Of a stretch of 64,000 bases of DNA, positions 31,093 through 43,000 are shown piece by piece; the first letter of the stretch is position 1, and every line of letters starts with the position of its first letter. The translations under genes were made by a program, and so were the position numbers. Source of the DNA: an uncultured Mobiluncus sp. (GTDB taxonomy: Bacteria; Actinomycetota; Actinomycetes; Actinomycetales; Actinomycetaceae); the NCBI RefSeq assembly GCF_943914685.1, contig NZ_CALUCZ010000004.1:72946-136945 (forward strand), written 5' to 3'. The notes under the pieces are model-generated. The model had not been told where the DNA came from and searched no databases. It was given only the letters and a program-made list of their open reading frames with translations.

Positions 31093-34000
31093 CTACTGAG
31101 CGTCAGACTGGCGCTTGCGCCGTGCTGCCAGCAGACCAATCCCTGCACCTGCCGCAATCATCAGGATGGACAAGCCACCAAAGATTGCTGCTTGTGCACC
31201 GGTCCGAGCCAATGTTGGCGGAACCTTCGGGTGCATCGGAGGCAGGGTGGTTGCCGGGGCAACCGGGATAGTCGGCGGGTTGCTCGGCGGCGGAGTCGTG
31301 GTCTTAGACTCTACCGGAGGCGTAGGCGGAGTCGTGGTCTTAGACTCTACCGGAGGCGTAGGAGGCGTAGTACCAGGCGTGTACGGCGGCGGAGTCGTCG
31401 GCTTCACCACGTTCACGGTCTGCGAAGCATCCTCGAGATCTTCGTGAGCCAGAACCGGGGTGTAGGTGCCAGCCGCAGCCGTACCAGCCTTCGGCAGGTT
31501 ACCAACGTAGGCCTTCTCAAAGACCACCAGCTTCTCGCCGTTAGCCAAGCTTGCCGTATCCTTCGCGGTCAGCGGAATCGACATCTCCCAGCTGCCGGAG
31601 CCGTCAGCCTCAGCCTTCAAGCCAGCCACGGTTACCGGCGAACCAACGATGGAGCCGTCGGACTTCTTGACCAAGGTACCGACCAAGGTGTAGTCAGCAC
31701 CAGCCTTCAAGCCACTGTAAGTCACCTTATCGTTCACGGTCGCGCCCTCACCAGCAGTAATCGCCTTGCCGCCGGACAACTCCGCAGTGGTCTGGAGGCT
31801 CAGAGCCGGACGACGAGTGATGATCTGTTTCGGATCAGCGTTGTCGCGGTGTTCCACAATCGGCTTGTCTCCGGCCTTGGGCTCTCCGCCGTCCTTCGTC
31901 ATCTCGTAGAGAGATTCGAAGAATACCACGTCAGCATCCGGGTTAGCATCGGCGGGAACCACCATCGGGTTATCCTTGTCAACGACCCACTCGCTGTTGT
32001 CGGTTTCAGCCGTGACCTTCGTCCACTTCACCAGCGGGTTGCCGTCGGCACCCAGCACCGGCTTGTTGTCGTTCGGGTCAGCCGTGTCATCGACGTAAAC
32101 CAGTTCGGTCTTGAGCCAGTAGTCGCGTCCTTGCACCAGGTTGGTGTAGGTGACGGTATCGACCACAGCCGTGTCCTCACTCGGCTTGAGCATCTTGCCA
32201 TCATCCGCAGTCCGAGCCACGGTCGCCAAGGTCGGCGTAACCAAGCTGAACTCGTTGAGGGCGGTGACGCTCACAGTGGCAGCCGGGGTGATGGTGAAGG
32301 TCTTGGTGGTACCTTCGGCACCATCAGTCCAGCCTTCAGACTTCCACGTAACCTTCCACTTTGCCTGAGTCGGAATCTGCGCCGTAGCGTCGGTTTCCGT
32401 AATGGTTATCTCAGTACCCGTCGGGAAGCCGTCAAACACCGGGCTAACAGCCTTGCTCGGATCCTTCGGGTCAACTGTCAGGTTGAAGCTACCCTTCAGA
32501 GCGGTTCCTTGCTTGGCGGTCTTACCATTCGGCACCTTAGCCTCGTAGGTAAAGCTCCAAGTCGTTGGAATCTTAGCCACCACGTCCGCGGGCAGATCCG
32601 CAGCCGTCTTGACTACCTTGGTGACCTGGAATCCACCGAAGTGGGTGGAAACCTCGAGCCACTGAGTGCCCTTACCCGGAGCGAGATTCTCTTCATGGTG
32701 GAAGGCAATCAAGCCTGCAGCAGTCTTGCCGGTCGGCAACTTAGACAACTGCGCCTCGAAAGCTTTCCTATCCTGAGGCATCCGATACAGGTCTTCCCAC
32801 AGAACGACAGTCTTATGTTCCTGAATCAGCTCGGTCGGAACCTTCACATCGATGGTCCAAGTACCGTTGTGACCACCCACAGCGTAGCCGCCCTCAACAG
32901 TGACTTCGCGCACCTCAGAGGGGACGTAGTCAATCTTGTGAGCCTGGCCCGCCTTGTCGTATTCGACGAAGTAGGTGTGCAGCAGGTACTTGCCGCCCTG
33001 CAGGTTCTGGTACTTCACCAGGTCGGTAATCGTGTCGCCATTGCTGGTCTTCTTACCGAACTCACCGGTGGTGTGCGTGCCGATGGTGACATCGTTGGTG
33101 AACACGTTTTCAGCGGTCACAATCACGTTCGCAACGCGGTCAGTACCGTTCGGCGAGCCACCGACAATCACTGTACCCTCGCCGTTCTTCAGGGTACCAT
33201 CGCTGTTCTTCGTGGACTCAACGGTGACGCCGTTGGCCTCGGTGAACTTCACGGTGTCCTTCAGTCCGGCTTGCTCTTCAGCATTCTGGACATTCTCGGT
33301 GATGGTGCACTTGTCACCCACAGGAATACCGTCGATGGTATGCGATTCACCTTCGTGCAGGGTAATCGTGTCAGTCGAGCCCTTCTGTTCACAAGTAACC
33401 GTGAACACGTAATTCGCGTTGGTGCGTTCGACATTCGCGGTGTTCTCGTCCCAACCCGTGACAGCCTTTGTCAGGGTCAAGGACCCAAACTCAGGCCGGT
33501 TCACGTTGATGGACTGAGAGTCGGCAGTAATGTCGTTGTGCGTAGCCACCGGCTTGTTGTCACCCTTCGGGGTCACCTTGCCGCCGTCAGCACTTTCATA
33601 CGTGCCTTCCGCCCACAGTTGCTCGAACACAACCAGCTTGTCGCCATCGGACTTAATGTCCGTAGCCTTGACCGTGATGTCCATGGTCGTTTCGTAAACC
33701 TTGACATCCTTACCGTACTTGGCGATTTCGTCAGCGTTCGGATCCACAGCCATGCTCTCGGTGACCTTTACGGTCTTCGCGTTGGTAGCCAAGGCTGTCT
33801 TATCACCGTTACTGTAGGCAATCTTGCTGTAAACCTGACCGTCCAGAGCGTAGGTCTTGCCCTCCTCGACGTTCGCCATGCGGATTACGTCGTGAACCGT
33901 GTAGGTTTCGGGAGCCTTCTTGCCTTCCTTATTGACGCCCTTCCAAACCGTCAGGTTTGACTTGCCGTCATAACTGGCTTCGGTGCCCACGCCAGGATGC

Positions 34001-37000
34001 TTGACCTTCACAGTCTGATCCGGGTCGTCCAATTCCTTGTGTTCCGCAATGAGCTTACCCTTCAGCTGCAGCTCCTCGAAAGCCACCAACTTATCGTTAG
34101 CTTTCAAGACACTCAACGGTACCGTGAACTCGACCTTGGCGGCTGTCCCATCCTTGATAGTTCCGCTCACGCGAGCAGCACCGTTCGTTGCCTTCGGGGT
34201 TTCTAACGTGCCTGTGCCGACCACACCGGTGTCACTGGCCGTGCCGTCAGCCGCGATACCCATGAGCGAGCCGTTGAGAGTGTACTCGGTCTCAGGCAGC
34301 AGGTTGTAGTACTCGACGAAGTCCGTCAGCTTGACGTTATCGCCTTCCCAAACAACCTTCTGGCCTTCGTATTCCAGCTTGGTGCCAATCTTTGGCACGT
34401 CCACAACCGTCACGGTCTGGCGAGTATCGTCAGCCTTAGCGTGGCTAGTATCCCACTTGGCAGTGTCGGTAACGCTGGCCTTGATGGTTGCGTCGTCACC
34501 AGTCACGAGCGAGGCGCGTGTCAGGTACTCGTACGCCACCAGCTTCAACTCGCTGCCAGCAGCCTTGGCCGCTTCCATCGGAGCCGTCAGCTGATCAGCC
34601 GTCACGTTGAACTTGATGACCTTGGTCATGTCCACGCTGTCAGCGGTGAACTTCTCCAGGCCGTCAGCCAATACCGTTTCGTCAGGCTGACCGGCGTTGT
34701 ACACCAAGCGGGAAACCAGCACATACTTCTCACCCTTGATGAGACCCTTCATCTGCACCTTATCCTGCAGATCCAGCGCCGCATCGGTCGCAATGACCTG
34801 GGTGCCGTCCTGAGTCAGGTCAGTTTCTATGGTCGGGTTGTAGGAGGTTTCTACCGTCTGATTACCATCATTCGGATCCTCGTGCGTCAGCGGCTTGTCA
34901 CCAAGCTTGTCGGTGCGAATCAGCTGTTCGTAAGCCACGTACTTGTAGCCGGGCTTCAACTTGCCCTTCTCGATGGCATTGAAGCCAACCTGCTGGGTAC
35001 CACTGGCCTTGTCCGGGGTGAAGGTGGCGCTACCGGTAATACCGGTATTGCTGACCTTACCGTCCAGACCGATTTCCATCAGGGTCGCGTTCAAGGTGTA
35101 CTTGACACCAGGAGTCAAACCAACGTAGCTGACCGTATCAACCAGCTGAGTCGAGTCGACCGGAACGGTCGGGATAGTCGGATTCTTCTCCCAAGCACGG
35201 TTGCCGTCCACGCTCAGCACCGTCTTCATGCCGGGCTTCACGCCGGAGCCAACAGTCTGTGCCGGGTCGTTCGGGTCTTCGTGAGTAGACTCAGCCGGAC
35301 CGTCTGCCTTATTACCGAGGTACAGGGTCTCAAACACGACCAGCTCGTCGTTCTCGGCCACAGTACCGGCCGGAATCTCGAAGGTCATGAAGTCAGCCTC
35401 GGTCCAGGTTGCCTTTTCAGCCTTGAACGGATCAGAAGTGACCTTGATACCGGTGGACTTGTTTTGAGTCTTGTTCCACAGTTCGCCAGCGACCACGTAG
35501 GTTTCCCCGACCTTCATACCGGTGAAAGTCACGGTGTCCTTGACCGTCGACTTAGCGTCGGCGAGGACCAGACCACGTTCGCCCGCAGCGCTAGCCTTAG
35601 TGCCGAGCTTCGGAGCCCAGACAGTCTGCGAGTCATCGTTGATGTCGTGGTGAATCAGGTATTCCTTGCCATCTTGGTACACGGTCTCAAAGACCACGAC
35701 CGGCTTGCCCAGAATCAAGTTTGCCGGAACCTCGAACTCCAGGAGCTCAAAGCCAGTACCGGAGGTAATAACCTTTTCGACTGGGCGGTCGGGCTGACCT
35801 TCAGCACGGTAAACCGAGTTTGCCGGGCCGATGACTCGCTCCACCGGAGCCAATCCAGGCACAGGCTGCTTGGTTTCCTTATCCATCAACTTACCGGACA
35901 GCAGGTAGGCCTTGGGTGTGCCATCGGCATACTTGGCATTCAGATTCAAACCGGAGTAGTCAACCTTGTCAACAATGGTGACTTCCTTGGTGTTGTCCGC
36001 GACCTTGTCGCCGTCAGCCTTATCGGTAGCGGTAGTCTCCAGAGAGCCAACCCTTACGGTCTGCTCCTCAGAGGTCATCTCCTTGTGCTCCGCTACGACT
36101 TCGCCCTTGGCGTCAACGAGTTCCTCAAAGACCACGAACTTCGCGCCAGCCTTGACCTTGTCAGCCGGAATCGTGAAGGTCACATTCTTGTCAGTCACGC
36201 CCTTAGTGACCTTGACGTCCGGGACATCGCTGGTCGCGACGACGGTCTTGCCGTCCTCAGCCATCAGCTTGCCTTTCAGGGTGTAGGTCCCCGGAGCGGC
36301 GTTCGTGATAGTCACCTTGTCGTCAACAGTAACGTCCTTCTGATTCTTCTGGAGTTGAACCAGCTTGGCACCATTCACGGTTGCGACGGTAGCCAAGGAC
36401 GGGTTGTAAACGACCTGGGCCTCATCGTTGATGTCGTGGTGGGTGGCAACGGTAACGTCACCATCCATGAGGTCTTCGAACACAACCACCGGGACGGTAG
36501 CCAGGGCGGCCTTATCCACCTCGAACTTCACGATGGCTTTCACGGCACCCTTGTCCTTCGAGGACGGGGTCTTAGCCACGAACTTCGCGGGTGTGACCGT
36601 AACGTACTTGGCGTCAATCGCCTGTCCAGCCTTTACCGGAGTGCCGTCAGCCAAAGTGGCGTCAGCTTGGTAGTACAGGGTACCGGTAACGGTGTATTCC
36701 TTGCCTACCTGCAGACCCTCGTAATCCACCAGGTCGTAAATCACGACCTTGGCAGAGGAATTGTCGAGGTTCTTATCGCTCGGATCCGAACCCTTACCGT
36801 CCTTGCCGCCATCATAAGCGGTGGTGGTGATGGAGTTCTTTACCACGTTGATGGTCTGTGCCGGGTCCTTCGGGTTGGCGTGCTTGACCACAACCTTGCC
36901 CTTGGCGTCACCATCGTGCAGGGTTTCAAAGACCACCAGGTCCTTGCCCTCTACGATGCTCTTAGCAGGAACCGTGAACTTCATGGTCTGCTTGGCAATG

Positions 37001-40000
37001 ACACCATTCGCGTCAGAGGTGACCGGCAGCGACTGCACAGTCACACCCGGCACCTTGCCGGCGTCAGTCTTGACACCGTTAGCGTCAGTGGTGACGTAGT
37101 GCAACTCACCAACCAGGGTGTAGTTGTGCTTCGGCTCGAACTTGCCGGTGAACGTCACGGTATCGGTGATGACCGCATTCTTCTGACCAGGAATCATGGT
37201 CTGGTTCCCGTCGGAGTCCTTCGCGGAGGTACCCATCTTGCCGGAGTGAACCGTCTGAGCCTCATCGGTGATGTCGTGGTGAATAGCCACGGGCGTGCCG
37301 TTCAGCTTCAGGTTTTCAAAGACCACCAGGTCCTTGCCCGTCGGGGTAGGCTGGCCGTTTTCGTCAACCCACAGACCCAGCTCCTTGGCTTTCTCCACGC
37401 TCATCTCGAAAATGAGGTCCTTCGTGAACTTGCCGTTCGCGTCGGCAACAACCTTGACGTCTCCGTGATTGTTGAACACACCGGTGTGAACCGGCTCACC
37501 GTTCGCTCCAACCATCATCAACTCGCCGTCGATGGTGTATTCCTTGCCTGGAATCAGGCCGGAACCGGTGACGGTATCAATAATCTTGATGTTCTGAGTC
37601 GGATCGACGTACTTGTCGCCGTCGCCGTCTTTTGCGTCAGTGGTGACGCCGGGGACGTAAACGGTCTGAGCTTCGTCCTTCGGGTTAGCGTGTTCAGCAA
37701 CCGCGGTAGCTCCGTTCTTCGGCTGTTTGGCCGTCTGGTCAAAGTCGCTCGCCTTGTAGAGCTTCTCGAACACTACGTACTTCTCACCACTCACGACCTT
37801 CACACCTGGGAAAGTGAGATCCATCGTGCCGTTGGCGGGAGCGTCCTTGGCGATGCTCAGCTTCTGGAACGTGGTCTGAACCTGCGTGGTGTTATTGCCG
37901 TTAATCTTCATCAACTGGCCGTACATGACGTACTCGCCCGGAGCGATGGAGTTGTAGGCAACCTTATCGGTCACCACCACATCGGAGAGTTCCTTGGTCT
38001 TGGAATCCTTTACCTGCTTGGCTTCAGTCATGTTCACAGTTGCGACACGCGCACCCTCAGCCTCAGCGGCACCGCCCTTGACACTCGCGGTCGTACCGAT
38101 TGACGGGTTGTAAACCGTTTGATCCTCATCGGTAATCTCCTCGTGAGTCGCTACGACCACTCCACGGTCCTTGGCCTCTTCGAAAGCCACCACCGTTTGG
38201 GTCTTCAGGGACTTAGCCTTGACGGTAAAGGTCAGCTCGACCTCGCCCGATTCGACAAGGGCGTCGAGAGGACCGTCGACCTTGAAGGTCTTGGTTGCGG
38301 TTGCGCCCGGATCATCGAGTACACCACCGTCTTCCCCGTCCGCAGTCTTGATATGCAGGGTACCGGTCATGGTGTAGGTGCGACCTCCAGCGAGGTTGGT
38401 CCACTTGACCTTATCCGTGACCGTAACCTTCGCGTCGTCTGAAACGTCAGGCGTCACGGGCTTGTCAATCGAAGCGGTCGTCTTTAACTTCGGCGTGTAC
38501 AGCTTCTGGCAGATGTCATCAACCTCCGCGTGGAAGGGCAGGTTTGCTGCCTTAGACATCTTCTGCAGTTCAGCCGGAGTCTTACCCGCGAGACTGTTCA
38601 CATCCACATCAGCCGGCAGCATGTACTCGAACATTACATATTCGGCACCTGGGGTCAGCTTGGCAGTCTCCAGGGTGAACTCGTTGTCTACACGATTCTT
38701 GCCCAAGAAATCCTGTCCAGCCGGAACAGTAATCGGCTTGTGATTGTCCACTGCGGACTTACTGGTATCATCCGTCTGCACCAAGCGGCCATACAAGATG
38801 TAATCACCTGCAGGAACCCTGGTGTACGTGAGGTTATCAGTCAGATTCTGTGTCGGTACAGTCTTTTTGTTCGTAGACAAGACCCGCGAATTGGTCGTCC
38901 GGTCGAAGGCGATAGTCCACATAGTGGGTTCCCACTTGGGAATTACGGTCTGGTTGCCTGGCAAATCAAGCTCAGCGGCAATCATGTTGCAGTTAGAGTT
39001 GCAAGCATTGAGTACACCGTCATTCAGGTAATTCGGATCACGATAAATCATTACCGCCACAGAAATACCCTTGGGGTACTTCTTTAGGGTATCCACAGAA
39101 ATCGTGTAGGCAGAATTGTGTGCAGTGTCAAACTTGAACGTTTGCGTCCCATAACCGGCACTTTGGTTCGTAATATTGAACTCCTGCCACATGTACTCCT
39201 GCTTCACGCCATTCTTATCTGTCCAGGTAATGTGGTCTCCACCATTGAAGCTCTTGACTTTACCCTTGGAGGTGTCGAACAGGCGACCCACCGCTACGTA
39301 GTGACCAGCGGGTAGGTTACTGGCCTTTACCGTATCGGAAAGAGTGACGTACTTGTCAGTCTGCTTAATATTGAGTTCAAGGGGCTTACCTTCTTCTCGC
39401 TTACCATCGACACCTTCTTGAACTAAGGTGGTGTCCACGTTATAGAAGCAGTCCCACTTGTTCGTCATGGTGACGCTGACTTGAGTTGTTGCCTTCGCTT
39501 CAAAGCTTATGGCAGCCTTGTCTTTGTTATCTTGCACCATGTCGAAGGAGTAGTGACCCTCGACCGGTTCAACACCGGCTTCATCGAAAGTCGCTTTCAT
39601 GTCGACATCGTGGTTCCAGCCCTGGTAATAGAACATATTGTAGTCGTTGAAATTCTTATCCAACTCGGCCACAGTACACTTAGCACCGTAAGAAACCTTC
39701 ACCGGCAAAGTTACAGAATCGCCGTTAGCGGGAACCTCCCAAACGCCGTCTTTATGCTGGTCATCACTGACGAGCTTGTCATCGCAGGTAACCTTCATAA
39801 ACACGGATTCTCGTGTCATGAACTTATTTCCGGTATTTTGCTGTGCGTTGAAGTGCTCAACAGTGTGCGTACCGTTGTAATCACCGTGAGGTTTAGAAAC
39901 GGCAATCTTCTTTAACACCAGCTCGACGTCTTTATGCGTCAGCTTGTTCGTAGCGGTCAAGCCGGTAGTTGAACCGTCCTTGCCGATAGTGAACTTGCCG

Positions 40001-43000
40001 GCGGTAGAGCCCTCGGCACCGAACACGAAGTTACCCTTAGCGCCGACAGCAGTGTAAGGAGTCGGCTCTACGCCCTGCATAGTCGTAGATTCATTCACCG
40101 ACCAAGACACTTCGGCAGCTATGCCAGCGGTGTTACCACTCGGGGTGACCTCGCGAATGGAGCACTTGGAACCGGTCGGAATGTTCCCGGACGTCCAGAA
40201 ATTCTCGTCAGGATGCTTTTCATCATAGGCGATGCTGAACTTCATGGGAGCATCCTGCGTACCAATCTCGGATCCGTCCGGGGTCACACACCAGTACTCG
40301 AAGTTGTATGAGCCGTTCACAATCGAAGCGGTGGAGCCAGCGGCAATCACCTTCTTGACGCTGAACTTGCCGTTCGCGTCAGAGTAGGTGTTGGTCACCG
40401 AGACGTCAACCACATCGTCCTTTTCGACTACGAAGTCGTTCTTCGACAGGGTAGCCGACAGGGTCGAGCCTTGCTCATTCTGAGAACCGGCCTGATCCTC
40501 GGTGATGTGGCACTTGTAACCGACAGGAATGTTCTCTGCGAACTTGTAGCCCTTATCGGTGACACCAGTCACCTTGCCTTCCACCTTTTGGGTGTCATCG
40601 TCCGGGTCAGCGCAGGTGTAGGTGAAGTCGTAAGACTCGTGAACCTTAATATTCTTGGCGGCACTAACCGACTTGATAATCTTGAACTTGCCCAGCTCAC
40701 GCTCGTAAGTGTTGATTACCTCAACGGTCCGGCCCTGTTCGGTATCCAAAGTGACCGTGCCGGTCGCCTTGTCGGAAAGGACTTTCTGACCATCTTTCAT
40801 CTCAACGGTCCACTTGTGTCCAGCCACCTTGGCGCCGTCTTCGGTGATGGTACAGGTCGCACCGACCGGAATCTTCACGTCGTTCACATCAGTGGTGAAC
40901 TCGGCACTGTCGCCGTCCTTAAAGGGCTTGTCCTTCATGATGACGTGCTCGGCGTTATCAGTCGGGTACTTACAAGTCGCCGAGAGCTTGACCGTCTTAG
41001 AGCCAACGTTGGTGTTCTCACCAGCCACGATAGTCTTGCTGACCACCAGCTTGGTGTCGGGCACCGTGAAGTCGTTGGTGGCGCCGATCATCAGCGCTTC
41101 GTTTTCTTTATCCACGGTGAATGCCACGCCGTTGGGCTGGGCTTTCGCGTTGGTATCGAAAGGCTTGACTTCCTTGCCGTCAACCGGGTCAGCGGAGTCG
41201 ACGGTCCACTTGGTCGTGACCTTTTCATTCGCCTGAGCCACTGCCGGTTTCTCCCACACGACACACTTGGTGCCGACGGGCAGGTTCTCGACCGTGACCG
41301 GGTCGCTGCCGGCGCGCAGGTCGTAACCGGAGCCGTTCTTAACCGCTCCGGCCGGGGTCTGGCAGGAGTAGTTGAAGTAGAACTGTTCGGTGTGGTTGCC
41401 AGCGTTGTTACCGGTGAGGGCGGCCTTATAGAACTTAAAGCCGGTCATCTTTTCGGTGTAAACGTTGGTAGCGGCGAACTGGAAGACGTTGCCTTGAGTC
41501 ACGGTCTGTTCACCGGACGCGAGGTCCTTACCTGCTGGAACGAACGAGGTAGACACGTACTTCAACGGGTTCGCGTTCGGGTTGTTCACCAGTTGTTTGT
41601 TGGTGGCATCCAGTTGAGTCTTCGGCTCAGCCACGGAACACTTGGAGTCCTTCGGCACCACGATCGCTGCCGATTCTTGACCGGGGGCTACTTCGATGAA
41701 TTTAGCCTTGGCCTGGGAGCCAAACGGAGTGGCCTGAGTGTAGGTCTTACCGTTCGGGGCTGTACAGCTGTAGGTGAACTTAAAGGTGGTGCCGGGCTCA
41801 AAGACAGCTCCGCCCTGGACGACCTTCTTAATGGTGAAGCTCGCCTTGTCGTAATCCAAGGTGTTCTTAGCTTCCAGCTTCAACTCCTGAGCCTTGCCAT
41901 TCTTTTGTTCGGGAATGGTGAACTGCTTGTAGCCTTCGTACTCTCCGGTGGCGTTGGCGAGGTCCGTCACCCAAGACGGGGTGACGGTCACGCCGTCAAT
42001 AGTGACCGGATTTTCCTTGATGTAGCAGGTGGTGCCGACCAAGATGTTGTCAACAGTCTTGGTTTCCCCAGCCTTCACGTTCAGAGTGCCGTGGGTCTTA
42101 GCCACGTCGTCACACTTGTATTCAAAAGCAAATTCGCTAGCGGTAGCCTTGGCGTCGCCGTCAACAGTCTTGGTAACAGAGAACTTACCGTAGTTGGCCT
42201 TTACCGTGTTGGTGGCCACAACCTCCACTTTCGGCTCGGCGCCTTCCTTGATGACTACCTTGGCGTCGTCTCCACCAAGCGACTGAGCATTGGTGTAGGA
42301 AACCGTATTGGTAACAGCCGCGTTGGACGGGTTGAACTCGTGAATCATGCACTCGGTATCTGCCAGGTAGGACTTCGAAGTCCAGGTCTCGCCGTTCTTC
42401 AGGTTGACGGTCACCGGGTCCTCATCACCGCAAGTGACACGGAACGCGAAGGCCTTGTCCTTCAGCGGGTTCGCACCGTCAGCCTTAACCTTCTTGGTCA
42501 GCTTGAACGAACCCATCTTCTGTTCGTAAACGTTCGTCGCTGTCACCAGCACGACCGCATCCGGGTTGCGTGGAACGTCGAATACTAGGCGTTCAGAGTT
42601 GCTGACATTGTATTGCGCACCACTGAGGTCGAAAGACAGTTCCTTGAAATTGGCTTTCGCAATAGCGGGCTTCTTCGGCTCGGTGATTGTGCAGGTCATG
42701 CCGGGCTTTACACCCTTGACCGAGACAGCCTCACCGTTACCAGTCACCTTCACGTCATCGGAAACCTTCTTACCAGACTTATCCGAACATACGTAACGCA
42801 ACACGAAGTCGTCGTTGATGGGCGTGCCGTCAGCAAACTTGGCAGCTTTCTGCAGGCTGAAAGCCGCATCAGCAGGCAGGTACTGGTTTATGAACGACAC
42901 CTGGTTGGTGAAATCGGTACGAATCGGTTCGAGCGTCACCGTGGTCGCTTGGCTGGTATTAACCAAGGGACCCGCAGCGGAAATAGTTACTTCATAACCC

